Source: Candidatus Omnitrophota bacterium
GTDB lineage: Bacteria; NPL-UPA2; BS750m-G34
Direction: 5' to 3'
Length of the DNA: 14,139 bases
Assembly (NCBI GenBank): GCA_030640045.1
Contig: DAOWKF010000015.1
Coordinates: forward strand, 1-14,139
The notes under the pieces are model-generated. The model worked only from the letters and a program-made list of their open reading frames with translations. It was not told the DNA's origin and searched no databases. Numbering within the stretch: the first letter of the stretch is position 1; every line of letters begins with the position of its first letter. Position numbers and translations under genes: made by a program. This document shows positions 1 through 6,640 of this stretch, in pieces.

Positions 1-2
1 AT

Positions 3-293
3 ACAGTTAATATTACCTATGCAAATGAACGTATAGAACAAGACTATAAAGAAATGGGCTTTGAGGATAAAAAAAGACGTTTACCTAATAAGCAGTGGGG
101 TCTTCTTAACGTGCTTGCCAACAACAAAGGAGAAATAAGCTGGGAGACTTCAGAAGCAAATTTTAATCTCAAAAAGAGAAAACAGCTACTTTCACAAACA
201 TTAAAGGTTTATTTCCACATAGACGAAGACCCCTTCTTTTCCTATAAGCAAGAAAAAGCCTACAAAATCAAAATCAATCTCATTTCAGAATAA
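3..293 (+). CDS. C-terminal part of an unidentified protein, cut by the window edge
   Basis: The reading frame is open from base 3 through to the TAA at 291-293, so the ATG at 54 is probably internal and the gene begins outside the window. About 96 residues are visible. They are charged and mostly helical at first (ERIEQDYKEMGFEDKKRR). A segment with helix, 'NNKGEISWE' and 'LKKRKQLLSQTLK' follows, then strand-like residues ending in KIKINLISE. This arrangement resembles a small winged-helix DNA-binding domain, but no family was recognised with certainty. A regulatory or replication role is possible given the mobile-element context. Confidence 0.6.
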   Translation, partial: TVNITYANERIEQDYKEMGFEDKKRRLPNKQWGLLNVLANNKGEISWETSEANFNLKKRKQLLSQTLKVYFHIDEDPFFSYKQEKAYKIKINLISE

Positions 294-304
294 TCCCTTC
301 TCTT

Positions 305-336
305 GGTGAATTTATCTTCCCTTCGGTGAATTCACC
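305..336. promoter_or_regulatory. Palindrome and direct repeat, possible operator
   Basis: GGTGAATT occurs at 305-312 and again at 325-332, exactly 20 bases apart. The second copy is half of a perfect 12-base palindrome, GGTGAATTCACC (325-336). The 143 bases between the two flanking genes contain no ORF of note. Twenty bases is about two helical turns, which would place two sites on the same face of the DNA. A regulator site is inferred, not shown. Confidence 0.4.
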
Positions 337-392
337 CACCATCAAATAAAAAAAATAATCTTTTTTTGTGCTCAATTTAGCCAAATTTTCTC

Positions 393-419
393 TTTACTGG
401 TGATTTTTCGCCATATAAG
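393..419 (+). promoter_or_regulatory. Possible promoter for the DUF5659-to-integrase gene run, with operator-like spacer
   Basis: TTTACT (393-398) and TATAAG (414-419) are separated by 15 bases, shorter than ideal. The spacer is filled by GGTGATTTTTCGCC (399-412), an imperfect inverted repeat whose half sites resemble those of the palindrome at 325-336. The start codon of the next gene is at 437. This is a weak promoter match on sequence alone. Confidence 0.35.
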
Positions 420-436
420 AGTGAGAGCGATAATTT

Positions 437-682
437 ATGAATATGAACAATTCCTATCGCACAAAAGACTTATCCGAGGCCGCTTTTCTATACGCATCCG
501 GAGCAAAGCTAATCAAATTAGATAACGAAAACGGGAGAGTATGGTTTATCTATGCTGATAAAGCCCAATGTGAAAAACTGGCTGATTCTTTCTGGAGTAA
601 AGAGGCTACAGTAAACGCCAAAGAATTCGCAGATGCTTTTAGAACCCTAAAGGACATGATTTTTAATAGAGGGCAGAGATAG
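437..682 (+). CDS. DUF5659-like small protein
   Basis: This 81-residue protein has the pattern of DUF5659 proteins: an N-terminal 'YRTKDLSEAAFLYASGAKL', a strand pair 'KLDNENGRVWFIYAD', and a C-terminal helix 'FADAFRTLKDMIF'. Members are small, of unknown function, and often sit in phages and integrative elements. A purine-rich GAGAG lies about 10 bases before the ATG; a second ATG two codons later is also possible. It is the first complete gene of the element's rightward gene run. The family call rests on recalled motif shape, not on a search. Confidence 0.6.
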   Translation: MNMNNSYRTKDLSEAAFLYASGAKLIKLDNENGRVWFIYADKAQCEKLADSFWSKEATVNAKEFADAFRTLKDMIFNRGQR

Positions 683-716
683 GTTTTGAGTAGATGAAAA
701 TGGAGATGAAGAAAGA

Positions 717-1418
717 ATGGCAATTGACAAAAGACCCTTAGAGAATCTACGGGACTGTGTAAAGCGTGCTTTCTATAAAGGTTGTAGCAGGGGATATGCG
801 TTTCGTAAGATGCGACACGCAATAATTTTTGAGCTGAAAAGGTTGGGATATGAATCGTCAGAAATAAAAGACTTGCTATTAGAGTGGAATAAAAAGAATG
901 AAAGACCATACAAAATGGGAGAGGAAAAGAGACAAATCTTGAGGTATGTTGACTGGTATGAAAGTAAAGAATGCAAGATGGGCTGTAACGCACTGAAAGA
1001 TTTCTGCTTAGGTGAAGAAAGATGCCAATTTTATAAAGAAACGACATTTTTTAAAAGACAGCAAACGCAAGAACTACCTTTTAAGCTTGAGGACTTAAAG
1101 AAGTTTTTAACTGACCGCTACAAACCAGAGGGGTATCTAATGGTATGTATTGTACAGGCATTAAGACGGTATCAAATAGAAAAAGTAACAGGAGAAATTA
1201 TTTTAGTCGGTCACAGAACAATCGCTTCAATCATAAGAGACGCATTCGGTCATACCGTAAACCCAATGTATGTCTGGAGAAAATTTAATCTGTTAATAGA
1301 CGAAGGAGTGATTGAGATAGTGATCCGGGGTAAAAGCGGGCAATTCCGTAATCTGGCGAATGGGTATCGGTTCTTACCTTGGCAACCTCCTGAAAACAAT
1401 CACAATAACCCATATTAA
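717..1418 (+). CDS. Primase C-terminal-like protein with a four-cysteine cluster
   Basis: The protein has 233 residues. The first ~80 ('RGYAFRKMRHAIIFELKRLG', then SSEIKDLLLEWNKKNERP) are helical and recall the PriCT-type domain that follows the catalytic part of phage and plasmid primases. Cysteines 86, 90, 97 and 103 (C-x3-C-x6-C-x5-C) could bind zinc or an iron-sulfur cluster. Residues ~125-220 look like a winged-helix domain, with 'VGHRTIASIIRDAF' as the recognition helix region. No primase catalytic or Walker motif is present, so it would act with another replication protein or as an initiator. ATG 717 is preceded by GGAG and GAAAG; the frame is closed by a TGA at 687. Function is inferred from resemblance and context. 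Confidence 0.5.
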   Translation: MAIDKRPLENLRDCVKRAFYKGCSRGYAFRKMRHAIIFELKRLGYESSEIKDLLLEWNKKNERPYKMGEEKRQILRYVDWYESKECKMGCNALKDFCLGEERCQFYKETTFFKRQQTQELPFKLEDLKKFLTDRYKPEGYLMVCIVQALRRYQIEKVTGEIILVGHRTIASIIRDAFGHTVNPMYVWRKFNLLIDEGVIEIVIRGKSGQFRNLANGYRFLPWQPPENNHNNPY

Positions 1419-1448
1419 CCTATATGTGTAACAGTAGGATATACAATA

Positions 1449-1865
1449 ATGAGTAACAATGGAAAGAAAGTGACCCCACTTAAAGCGATAAGGCAATACT
1501 GTATTTGGTGTGGGAATGGTTCTAATATAGAGGTCAAGTTTTGTACAGTCTATAGTTGTCCTTTATATTCTTTGCGATTCGGCAAGCGGGTAAGTAGTAT
1601 ATCGCCTTTAAAAACAATCCGTAAAAAGTGTCATAGTTGTGGTGAGGGAACAGCACATAATATCAGAAACTGTGAATTTGATGATTGTCCCTGTTTCACG
1701 TACCGTTTTGGAAAGAATCCCAGTCTCAAGGGTAAACGAGGTAGGGGGAACCCTAACTTTGGGAAAATCGCTACTACATTCCGTGAAAACTCGGATAAAA
1801 AAGGTATTGTAGTAGATGATCTAAGCCCTGTTTCTGTTAATACAGCATATAAAAAGAAAGAATAA
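1449..1865 (+). CDS. Tandem Cys4 zinc-ribbon phage-type protein
   Basis: The protein has 138 residues. Two copies of a ~43-residue unit follow each other: 'PLKAIRQYCIWCGNG', then FCTVYSCPLYSLRFGK (about 10-46), and 'PLKTIRKKCHSCGEG', then NCEFDDCPCFTYRFGK (about 53-89). Both have the spacing C-x2-C-x10-C-x4-C (C18/21/32/37 and C61/64/75/80), which predicts one zinc per unit. Single-unit relatives of this motif are frequent in phages and prophages just upstream of the small terminase, the position it has here. The tail is basic (KGKRGRGNPNFGK). AGGA precedes the ATG by 9 bases. Nucleic-acid binding is likely; the precise job is unknown. Confidence 0.65.
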   Translation: MSNNGKKVTPLKAIRQYCIWCGNGSNIEVKFCTVYSCPLYSLRFGKRVSSISPLKTIRKKCHSCGEGTAHNIRNCEFDDCPCFTYRFGKNPSLKGKRGRGNPNFGKIATTFRENSDKKGIVVDDLSPVSVNTAYKKKE

Positions 1866-1866
1866 T

Positions 1867-2355
1867 ATGCCTAAAACAAAAGGACTTACTGCGAAACAAC
1901 GTAAGTTTATAAAAGAGCTTACCAAAACTTTATCTCCGACTGAGGCCGCTATGAGGGCATATAACTGTAAAGATAGATTATCTGCAAAGAGTATAGCACA
2001 TGAAAACTTGACAAAACTTGACATTTCAATGACTGAGCTTATGGACAAAATGGGTTTAAATACTGAGCAGGATATAGCTGATTTAGTGGAATTGCGAAAA
2101 GCGACAAGAGTTATTGGTTATTTGAATCAATATAAACGAAAGGATGAAGATAATAAATTGGAAAAAGTAGAGCCAACTCAAGTTGTCTCAAATGAATTTC
2201 TTGATGTTCCAGATAATCATATCAGGTTAAAGGCGTTGGAGCTTAGCTTCAAACTCAAAGGTAAACTTTCTGATAAAGTCCGGTATGAGACTGATGATCC
2301 TACAAAAAAGCTATTGCGAGAAGCGTTTGAACGGTTAGATAAAGAATATGACTAA
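1867..2355 (+). CDS. terS: Phage terminase small subunit (Terminase_2 type)
   Basis: The small subunit recognises phage DNA and hands it to the large terminase for packaging. The N-terminus 'LTAKQRKFIKELTKTLSPTE' followed by AAMRAYN and SAKSIAHENLTKL is the characteristic HTH-containing start of this family. The C-terminal part (DNHIRLKALELSFKLKGKL) matches the conserved helical end. At 162 residues it has normal length and an intact frame. It begins one base after the previous stop codon, so the two genes are co-transcribed. A large-subunit gene normally follows directly or overlaps; here there is none. Confidence 0.75.
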   Translation: MPKTKGLTAKQRKFIKELTKTLSPTEAAMRAYNCKDRLSAKSIAHENLTKLDISMTELMDKMGLNTEQDIADLVELRKATRVIGYLNQYKRKDEDNKLEKVEPTQVVSNEFLDVPDNHIRLKALELSFKLKGKLSDKVRYETDDPTKKLLREAFERLDKEYD

Positions 2356-2398
2356 AATTAAGTCAAATTAAGATTATTAAGAAAAATACTGAAGAAAA

Positions 2399-2593
2399 GT
2401 GAAAAGACTGATTAGTGTTCCGGAATTAAGTGAGATGATAGGAGTAAAAGTCTCTACCCTCTATGAGTGGGTTTCTAAGAAATCTATTCCTTATGTAAAA
2501 GTGGGAAGGCTAACTAAATTTGACGAAGCTAAAATTGATAAATGGATCGTGGAGAGAAGCGTTGAGCCTCGTAATATCGTTGACAGGTTTTAA
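2399..2593 (+). CDS. Excisionase-like HTH DNA-binding protein
   Basis: The protein has 64 residues. 'LISVPELSEMIGVKVSTLYE', then WVSKKSIPYVKVGR and FDEAKIDKWI, is a typical HTH_17 / MerR-like domain of the excisionase family, with the winged 'IPYVKVGRLTKF' loop. The start is GTG at 2399, chosen because the domain begins immediately after it. The upstream GAAGAAAAG is a weak ribosome site. Its position just before the integrase, 25 bases apart and on the same strand, supports a role as directionality factor controlling integration versus excision. Confidence 0.75.
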   Translation: MKRLISVPELSEMIGVKVSTLYEWVSKKSIPYVKVGRLTKFDEAKIDKWIVERSVEPRNIVDRF

Positions 2594-2618
2594 TGAGTAA
2601 TTTATAATAAGAGCTATT

Positions 2619-3668
2619 ATGAGAGTCTTTAAGAGAGGTAAATGCTATTACATAGATTACTTTTACCAGGGGCGAAGGATTAAAGAAGCTGTTGGTTTTA
2701 ATAAAAAGGCTGCGGAAGATGCACTTGCTATAAGAAAAGCCGAGATTCTCCAAGGGAAATATCAATTTAAACCCAAGAGAGATGTTTTGACCTTTGGTGA
2801 ATTTTCACGGATCTATATAGACCAGTATTCCAAGGTTAATAAAAAATCATATATAAGAGATGAGCTCTCAGTAAAAAGTTTGAATAGGTGGTTTCAAAAT
2901 ATAAGATTATCTGAGATAACACCATATCTTATTGAGAAATATAAGATGGATAGGTCTCAAGAAGTAAAAAAAGCTACTGTGAACCGGGAGCTTGCTTGTC
3001 TTAAACATATCTATACTATGGCTATCAAATGGGACAAGGTAAGTGCTAATCCAGTAAAAGAGGTCAAGTTTTTCAAGGAAGAAAGCAAGAGCCTGCGGAT
3101 ATTGACTAAGGGCGAGGAGAGGGAATTACTCAAAGCCTGTGCTGACCATATCAGACCATTTATTATTGCAGCCCTTTATACTGGTATGCGGAAAAGTGAA
3201 TTATTGGGATTGACTTGGGATAAGGTTGATTTTGATAGAGAGATAATAATAGTTGAGCATACCAAGAATAATGAGTATAGGATGATTCCTATGAATCGTA
3301 AGATCAGAAATACTTTAATGGGACTCAAGAGAACTGGGAATTGTGTGTTTGCCAAACCAAATGGGGAATCTATAAAAAGTGTTAAGACAGGCTTTCATAA
3401 TGCCTTGAAACGGGCAGAGATTAAAGCGATAAGGTTGCATGATCTCAGGCATACTTTTGCCTCAAGGCTGGTGATGAAGGGGATAGATTTGGTTACTGTT
3501 AAAGAGCTTTTAGGCCATAAATCAATCACTATGACTATGCGGTATTCTCATCCTTCCCCGGAGCATAAAAAGATGGCTGTTGAGCTATTAGAGATGGATT
3601 TAGGGTGTCCCAATTATGGCCCAATAGGGAAATTGGAAAAAAGAGAAAAAGTTGTAAGTTATTCTTAG
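2619..3668 (+). CDS. int: Tyrosine recombinase / phage integrase
   Basis: This 349-residue site-specific recombinase of the lambda-integrase family has all catalytic residues visible: R191 (LYTGMRKSELLGL), K216 (HTKN), H274 and R277 (RLHDLRHTFASRL), H300 (LLGHKSI) and nucleophile Y309 (TMRYSHP). Residues 1-50 (RVFKRGKCYYIDYFYQGRR) form a short beta-rich arm-binding domain, about 58-150 is the SAM-like core-binding domain, and 165-330 the catalytic domain. The C-terminal ~30 residues after Y309 are ordinary for the family. The frame is intact, so the protein is probably active. The stop codon lies 9 bases before the tRNA-Leu gene, which points to that tRNA as the integration site. Confidence 0.93.
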   Translation: MRVFKRGKCYYIDYFYQGRRIKEAVGFNKKAAEDALAIRKAEILQGKYQFKPKRDVLTFGEFSRIYIDQYSKVNKKSYIRDELSVKSLNRWFQNIRLSEITPYLIEKYKMDRSQEVKKATVNRELACLKHIYTMAIKWDKVSANPVKEVKFFKEESKSLRILTKGEERELLKACADHIRPFIIAALYTGMRKSELLGLTWDKVDFDREIIIVEHTKNNEYRMIPMNRKIRNTLMGLKRTGNCVFAKPNGESIKSVKTGFHNALKRAEIKAIRLHDLRHTFASRLVMKGIDLVTVKELLGHKSITMTMRYSHPSPEHKKMAVELLEMDLGCPNYGPIGKLEKREKVVSYS

Positions 3669-3677
3669 ATAACAGGT

Positions 3678-3766
3678 GCCGGGGTGGCGGAATTGGTAGA
3701 CGCCACGGACTTAAAATCCGTGGAAGTTCACACTTCGTGCCGGTTCGATGCCGGCCCCCGGCACCA
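3678..3766 (+). tRNA. tRNA-Leu(UAA)
   Basis: The acceptor stem GCCGGGG (3678-3684) pairs with CCCCGGC (3756-3762), followed by discriminator A and an encoded CCA (3764-3766). The anticodon stem ACGGA/TCCGT (3705-3709/3717-3721) encloses loop CTTAAAA with anticodon TAA at 3712-3714. The T arm is GCCGG-TTCGATG-CCGGC (3739-3755). A long variable arm between anticodon and T stems fits a class II tRNA-Leu. Only 9 bases separate it from the integrase stop, so no host promoter lies between them. Confidence 0.95.
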
Positions 3767-3789
3767 GGATATTAATATAGAAAAGTAAG

Positions 3790-4239
3790 ATGTTAGTCAA
3801 ATACCATGTTATTGTATCCTTAAGCGGCGGAGTTATTATTTATCTCTTGACTCAATCTTTCCTCAAGGCTGCGCTTTTTAGTTCCGCAGGTATATTTATT
3901 GATGTTGACCATTTCTTTGATTATATCCGCAACTGGGGATGGAAAATTGTTAGCCTGCGAGACGTTATGAAAACTTTCTATACGCAAGAGTTAAAAAAAA
4001 TCTATATCATTTTACATTCCTATGAGCTATTCATAGTCTTCGGTCTCCTTTTATGGTATCTAAAAGTAGATTGGGGCTGGGTTGTGTTTTTAAGTCTCAC
4101 AATTCACTTGATTATGGATCATATATATTTCTTTACTCATTTTCGAAGCAATTCGCCATGGTTTTATTTTTTATCCTATCGCGTAAGCAAAGGATTTAAG
4201 ACTGAAAAATTCGTCAAGGGAAAATCCCGGGATTTTTGA
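3790..4239 (+). CDS. YdjM/DUF457-like membrane-bound metal-dependent hydrolase
   Basis: The protein has 149 residues with about three hydrophobic segments (8-37, 72-91, 96-108). Conserved His/Asp pairs sit at membrane edges: 'GIFIDVDHFFDY' (D38, D40, H41), H76 in ILHSYE, and 'HLIMDHIYFF' (H106, D110, H111). These are the expected metal ligands of the YdjM-like / DUF457 family of predicted membrane hydrolases, whose substrate is unknown. Its stop overlaps the ATG of the next gene (TGATG), so the two are translationally coupled; that neighbour is a polyprenol-phosphate sugar transferase, which suggests a role near the membrane in envelope metabolism. Confidence 0.65.
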   Translation: MLVKYHVIVSLSGGVIIYLLTQSFLKAALFSSAGIFIDVDHFFDYIRNWGWKIVSLRDVMKTFYTQELKKIYIILHSYELFIVFGLLLWYLKVDWGWVVFLSLTIHLIMDHIYFFTHFRSNSPWFYFLSYRVSKGFKTEKFVKGKSRDF

Positions 4240-4937
4240 TGGAAAAAGTCTCAATTGTCCTGCCTACTTATAATGAAGCGGAAAATATCGCAGAGGTAAT
4301 ACGTCTTATCAAAAACAACCATCCTGAGTGTTCCGTATTTGTTATAGATGATTCGTCTCCTGACGGCACCTTTAAGATAGTTGAAGAGATTAGTAAAAAG
4401 TTTGATAATGTTTTTCTTGTTAAAAGAGAGGGGGAAAGAGGGAGGGGATTAGCCGGGGCATATGGGTTTGAGCTGGCACTTAAACAGGGGAGCGATTTAA
4501 TTATTGAGATGGATGCTGATATGTCTCATCACCCAGGATATCTCAAAGACCTGGTAAGAGAGGCAAAAGATTTTGATGTTGTCATTGGCTCCCGGTATAT
4601 TAAAGGCGGCGGTGAGGAAGGGAGGGCTTTTAGCCGCAGGGTGATAAGCCGTATGGCAAATTTGTATCTCAGGTTTGTCCTGGGTTTTTCTGTACACGAC
4701 TGGACTTCAGGTTACAGATGTTTTCAGCGCTCAGCCCTTAGCGCAATTGTTTCAGATATAAGGTCTAAAGGGCCTTCGATAGTAGAAGAGGTCCTCTTTA
4801 AGATAAAGAAAAAGGGATTTCGGATAAAAGAGATACCAATTATCTTTTTTGAAAGAGAAAAGGGGACGTCAAAATTGAATTCCAGGATACTCTTCAGGAC
4901 CCTTTTATATTCTATTTATCTGCGCATTTTTTCGTAG
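4239..4937 (+). CDS. DPM1-like polyprenol-phosphate glycosyltransferase (GT2)
   Basis: This 232-residue cytoplasmic GT-A enzyme likely transfers mannose or glucose from a nucleotide sugar to polyprenyl phosphate. Motifs in order are VLPTYNE (7-13), DDSSPDGT (37-44), the metal-binding MDADMSHHP (91-99), GSRYI (117-121) and WTSGYR (155-160), the signature set of the DPM1 group. The C-terminus ([22 protein letters not shown]) is amphipathic, but the two-helix anchor of GtrB-type members is missing. The ATG overlaps the previous stop codon. Its last 22 bases overlap the end of the convergent ligase gene. Lipid-linked sugars made here could feed that ligase. Confidence 0.85.
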   Translation: MEKVSIVLPTYNEAENIAEVIRLIKNNHPECSVFVIDDSSPDGTFKIVEEISKKFDNVFLVKREGERGRGLAGAYGFELALKQGSDLIIEMDADMSHHPGYLKDLVREAKDFDVVIGSRYIKGGGEEGRAFSRRVISRMANLYLRFVLGFSVHDWTSGYRCFQRSALSAIVSDIRSKGPSIVEEVLFKIKKKGFRIKEIPIIFFEREKGTSKLNSRILFRTLLYSIYLRIFS

Positions 4938-6640
4938 GCTACCCCAAGGCTATTATGCGCATGGCTGTCGTATGGATTCGCAGCGATAGCTTTGTTTAAA
5001 TTTTCTATTGCCTTATTAATTTCTCCTAAAGAGAGATAGGTTATCCCTAAGTTGCGATAGATCCTTGCATAGCCGGGAGAAATTTCTTCTATTTTTAGGT
5101 AATCGTTAAGGGCGTCTTTTTCTCTTCCTGTTTTTCCTAAAATAAATGCCCGTTTGTAATAGATGCCGCGTGGCTCAGGAGAGAAATTAATGGCCTTGCT
5201 GTAATAACTTATTGCCCGTGAGAGGTTGCCTTTTCTCCGCTCGAGATACCCCCTCCCAAAATAGAAATCCCCTAAAAATGGAAAGACTATAAATCTAACA
5301 GATGTCCAGATTATCAGGGGAAGAAAAAGAAAGGAGAGGATTAATTTTTTTGCCTGCGCCAGCATTCCGTAATCTTTATTTTTAGTTAAAGCCATACTCA
5401 TACCAAGTCCTACCCAGAGGTAAAAATTTATAAAGGGGATGCGCAGGCTCACAGAAAACATATTTTGTATGAACAGCCCCACTATACCGGAAAGAGCCCC
5501 ATGGATAAATAAAGAGTTGGAGCTATCTATCTTTTTTAAAACAAAGTAAAAGAGAGAGACTAAAAACCCGCACCAGAGTAAAAGGCCGATAATCCCGAGC
5601 TCTGCCCATATCTCTAAAAATTCATTATGGCTGTGGAGTGTCATTGGCGCGGCATCACGGAAAAGAAAATAGCCGGGAGGTCTAAAAGAAGGATAGACCT
5701 TAGAGAATGAGCCGATCCCTGTGCCTGTGAGAAGGTTTTCTTTTATCATCTTGTGTGTCCCCTGCCAGATAGGGCTGCGTATCCCAATGAGATGCGTAAA
5801 GGTATGGGGCATGGACATCACAAGGACGCATCCGCATAGCATCGCTATTAGGAGAAAGATAGAGATATGCCTCCAGATTCTTTTTGAACTCCTTAAAAAA
5901 ATGAGGAAGAGGATGGATGCGCTAAAGCCCAGGGAACCTGCGCGGGAGAGGGTGGTGATAAAGCCCCCGATTTGAATAAGGATTAAGAGATAAAGTAGGA
6001 GGTCTATTTTTATAAATTGTTTGCTTACAAGGTGCTTTTTATACCTTTCATGAAGCAGGCACAAACTTAAAGGGATTGAGAATACAAAATAACCGGCTAA
6101 AAAATTAGGATTATAGAAAAAGAGATTGGTGCGGTGAAAGTGGGTAAGCGGAGCCATCCTGTGGATAAAGTAGGAGATAAGGCATACGAACCCGATTAGA
6201 GAGGTTATGATAAAGAACTGCCATGTTATTAATCGGATAAAGCGGGGAGTTACGGAGAGATGGGCCAGGACGAAAAAAAAGCAGAAAAAGAGGAGTGTAG
6301 TGAATAATTTTTCAGATGAAGCGAATTGGTATTTAAAGATAAAATTAAGAATTACGTAAGTGGCCAGGAGGATAAGAAAAAATACAGGAGGAATTTTTTT
6401 GATACTAATTTTTTTATCCTTAAACGACCTTATCAAATAAATGGCGAGGATTGTGATAAGGCCTGCCTTAATAAAGGTTGTTTTTATTATTGTCGGGTCA
6501 TAGGTTAGGGAAGTGAAGACAAAGGGGATGAGGGCTAATAAAAGGACGATGCTTAATTGTGTAGAGATGTTTTTGGCTATTCGCTCGCGCTCGCGCCGTC
6601 TTTTAGATTGCTGTCCACAACAGTTGACCCGGCATTCCAC
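4916..6640 (-). CDS. Wzy_C-family O-antigen ligase / pilin glycosyltransferase-like protein with TPR tail
   Basis: This inner-membrane protein of up to 574 residues has about 11 transmembrane segments between residues 28 and 455. Family motifs are NPNFLAGYF (177-185), [10 protein letters not shown] with a conserved Arg (230-239), GTGIGSF (306-312) and the periplasmic loop '[14 protein letters not shown]' (336-349). About three and a half TPRs follow (459-574). Such enzymes move lipid-linked glycans onto lipid A, proteins or growing chains. The last TPR stops after its first helix ([14 protein letters not shown]), right where the gene meets the convergent glycosyltransferase. The start is uncertain: GTG 6640 lies inside the pilin gene without a ribosome site, and no ATG, GTG or TTG occurs for roughly the next 65 codons. 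Confidence 0.8.
   Translation of the reverse strand: MECRVNCCGQQSKRRRERERIAKNISTQLSIVLLLALIPFVFTSLTYDPTIIKTTFIKAGLITILAIYLIRSFKDKKISIKKIPPVFFLILLATYVILNFIFKYQFASSEKLFTTLLFFCFFFVLAHLSVTPRFIRLITWQFFIITSLIGFVCLISYFIHRMAPLTHFHRTNLFFYNPNFLAGYFVFSIPLSLCLLHERYKKHLVSKQFIKIDLLLYLLILIQIGGFITTLSRAGSLGFSASILFLIFLRSSKRIWRHISIFLLIAMLCGCVLVMSMPHTFTHLIGIRSPIWQGTHKMIKENLLTGTGIGSFSKVYPSFRPPGYFLFRDAAPMTLHSHNEFLEIWAELGIIGLLLWCGFLVSLFYFVLKKIDSSNSLFIHGALSGIVGLFIQNMFSVSLRIPFINFYLWVGLGMSMALTKNKDYGMLAQAKKLILSFLFLPLIIWTSVRFIVFPFLGDFYFGRGYLERRKGNLSRAISYYSKAINFSPEPRGIYYKRAFILGKTGREKDALNDYLKIEEISPGYARIYRNLGITYLSLGEINKAIENLNKAIAANPYDSHAHNSLGVAYEKMRR

Larger units (their letters stand above)
1..3677 (+). mobile_element. 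Right end of an integrated phage-related or satellite element next to tRNA-Leu
   Basis: Every gene in this stretch is on the + strand, tightly spaced and visibly more AT-rich than the genes to the right. Phage-type functions follow one another: primase-like protein, phage zinc-ribbon protein, terminase small subunit, excisionase-like HTH and tyrosine integrase. The integrase ends 9 bases before a complete tRNA-Leu, a classic integration target. The left end lies outside the window, so the matching attachment site cannot be seen. No large terminase, portal, capsid, tail or lysis gene is present in the visible part. A satellite or a decayed prophage both fit. Confidence 0.8.

Noticed and set aside
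550..1047. 165-codon open frame on the minus strand
   Set aside because: It lies opposite two + strand genes with coherent motifs and spacing. Its translation is low-complexity (Ser, Phe, Leu, His) with no domain or ribosome site.
2800..2812. GGTGAATTTTCAC in the integrase gene, similar to the palindrome at 325-336
   Set aside because: It is imperfect, lies inside a conserved coding region (FGEFS) and is most likely chance.
4143..4156. CGAAGCAATTCGCC resembling part of the palindromic repeat
   Set aside because: Only GCAAT and a few flanking bases match; there is no hairpin and it lies in conserved coding sequence.
5721..5975. Open frame of 84 codons on the + strand within the ligase gene
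   Set aside because: It is opposite conserved Wzy_C membrane segments and its basic translation has no recognisable features.
6580..6600. CGCTCGCGCTCGCG repeat at the pilin-ligase junction as a possible mobile repeat
   Set aside because: It is a very short simple repeat that encodes the pilin tail. It has no similarity to the palindromic repeat at 12703-12737.
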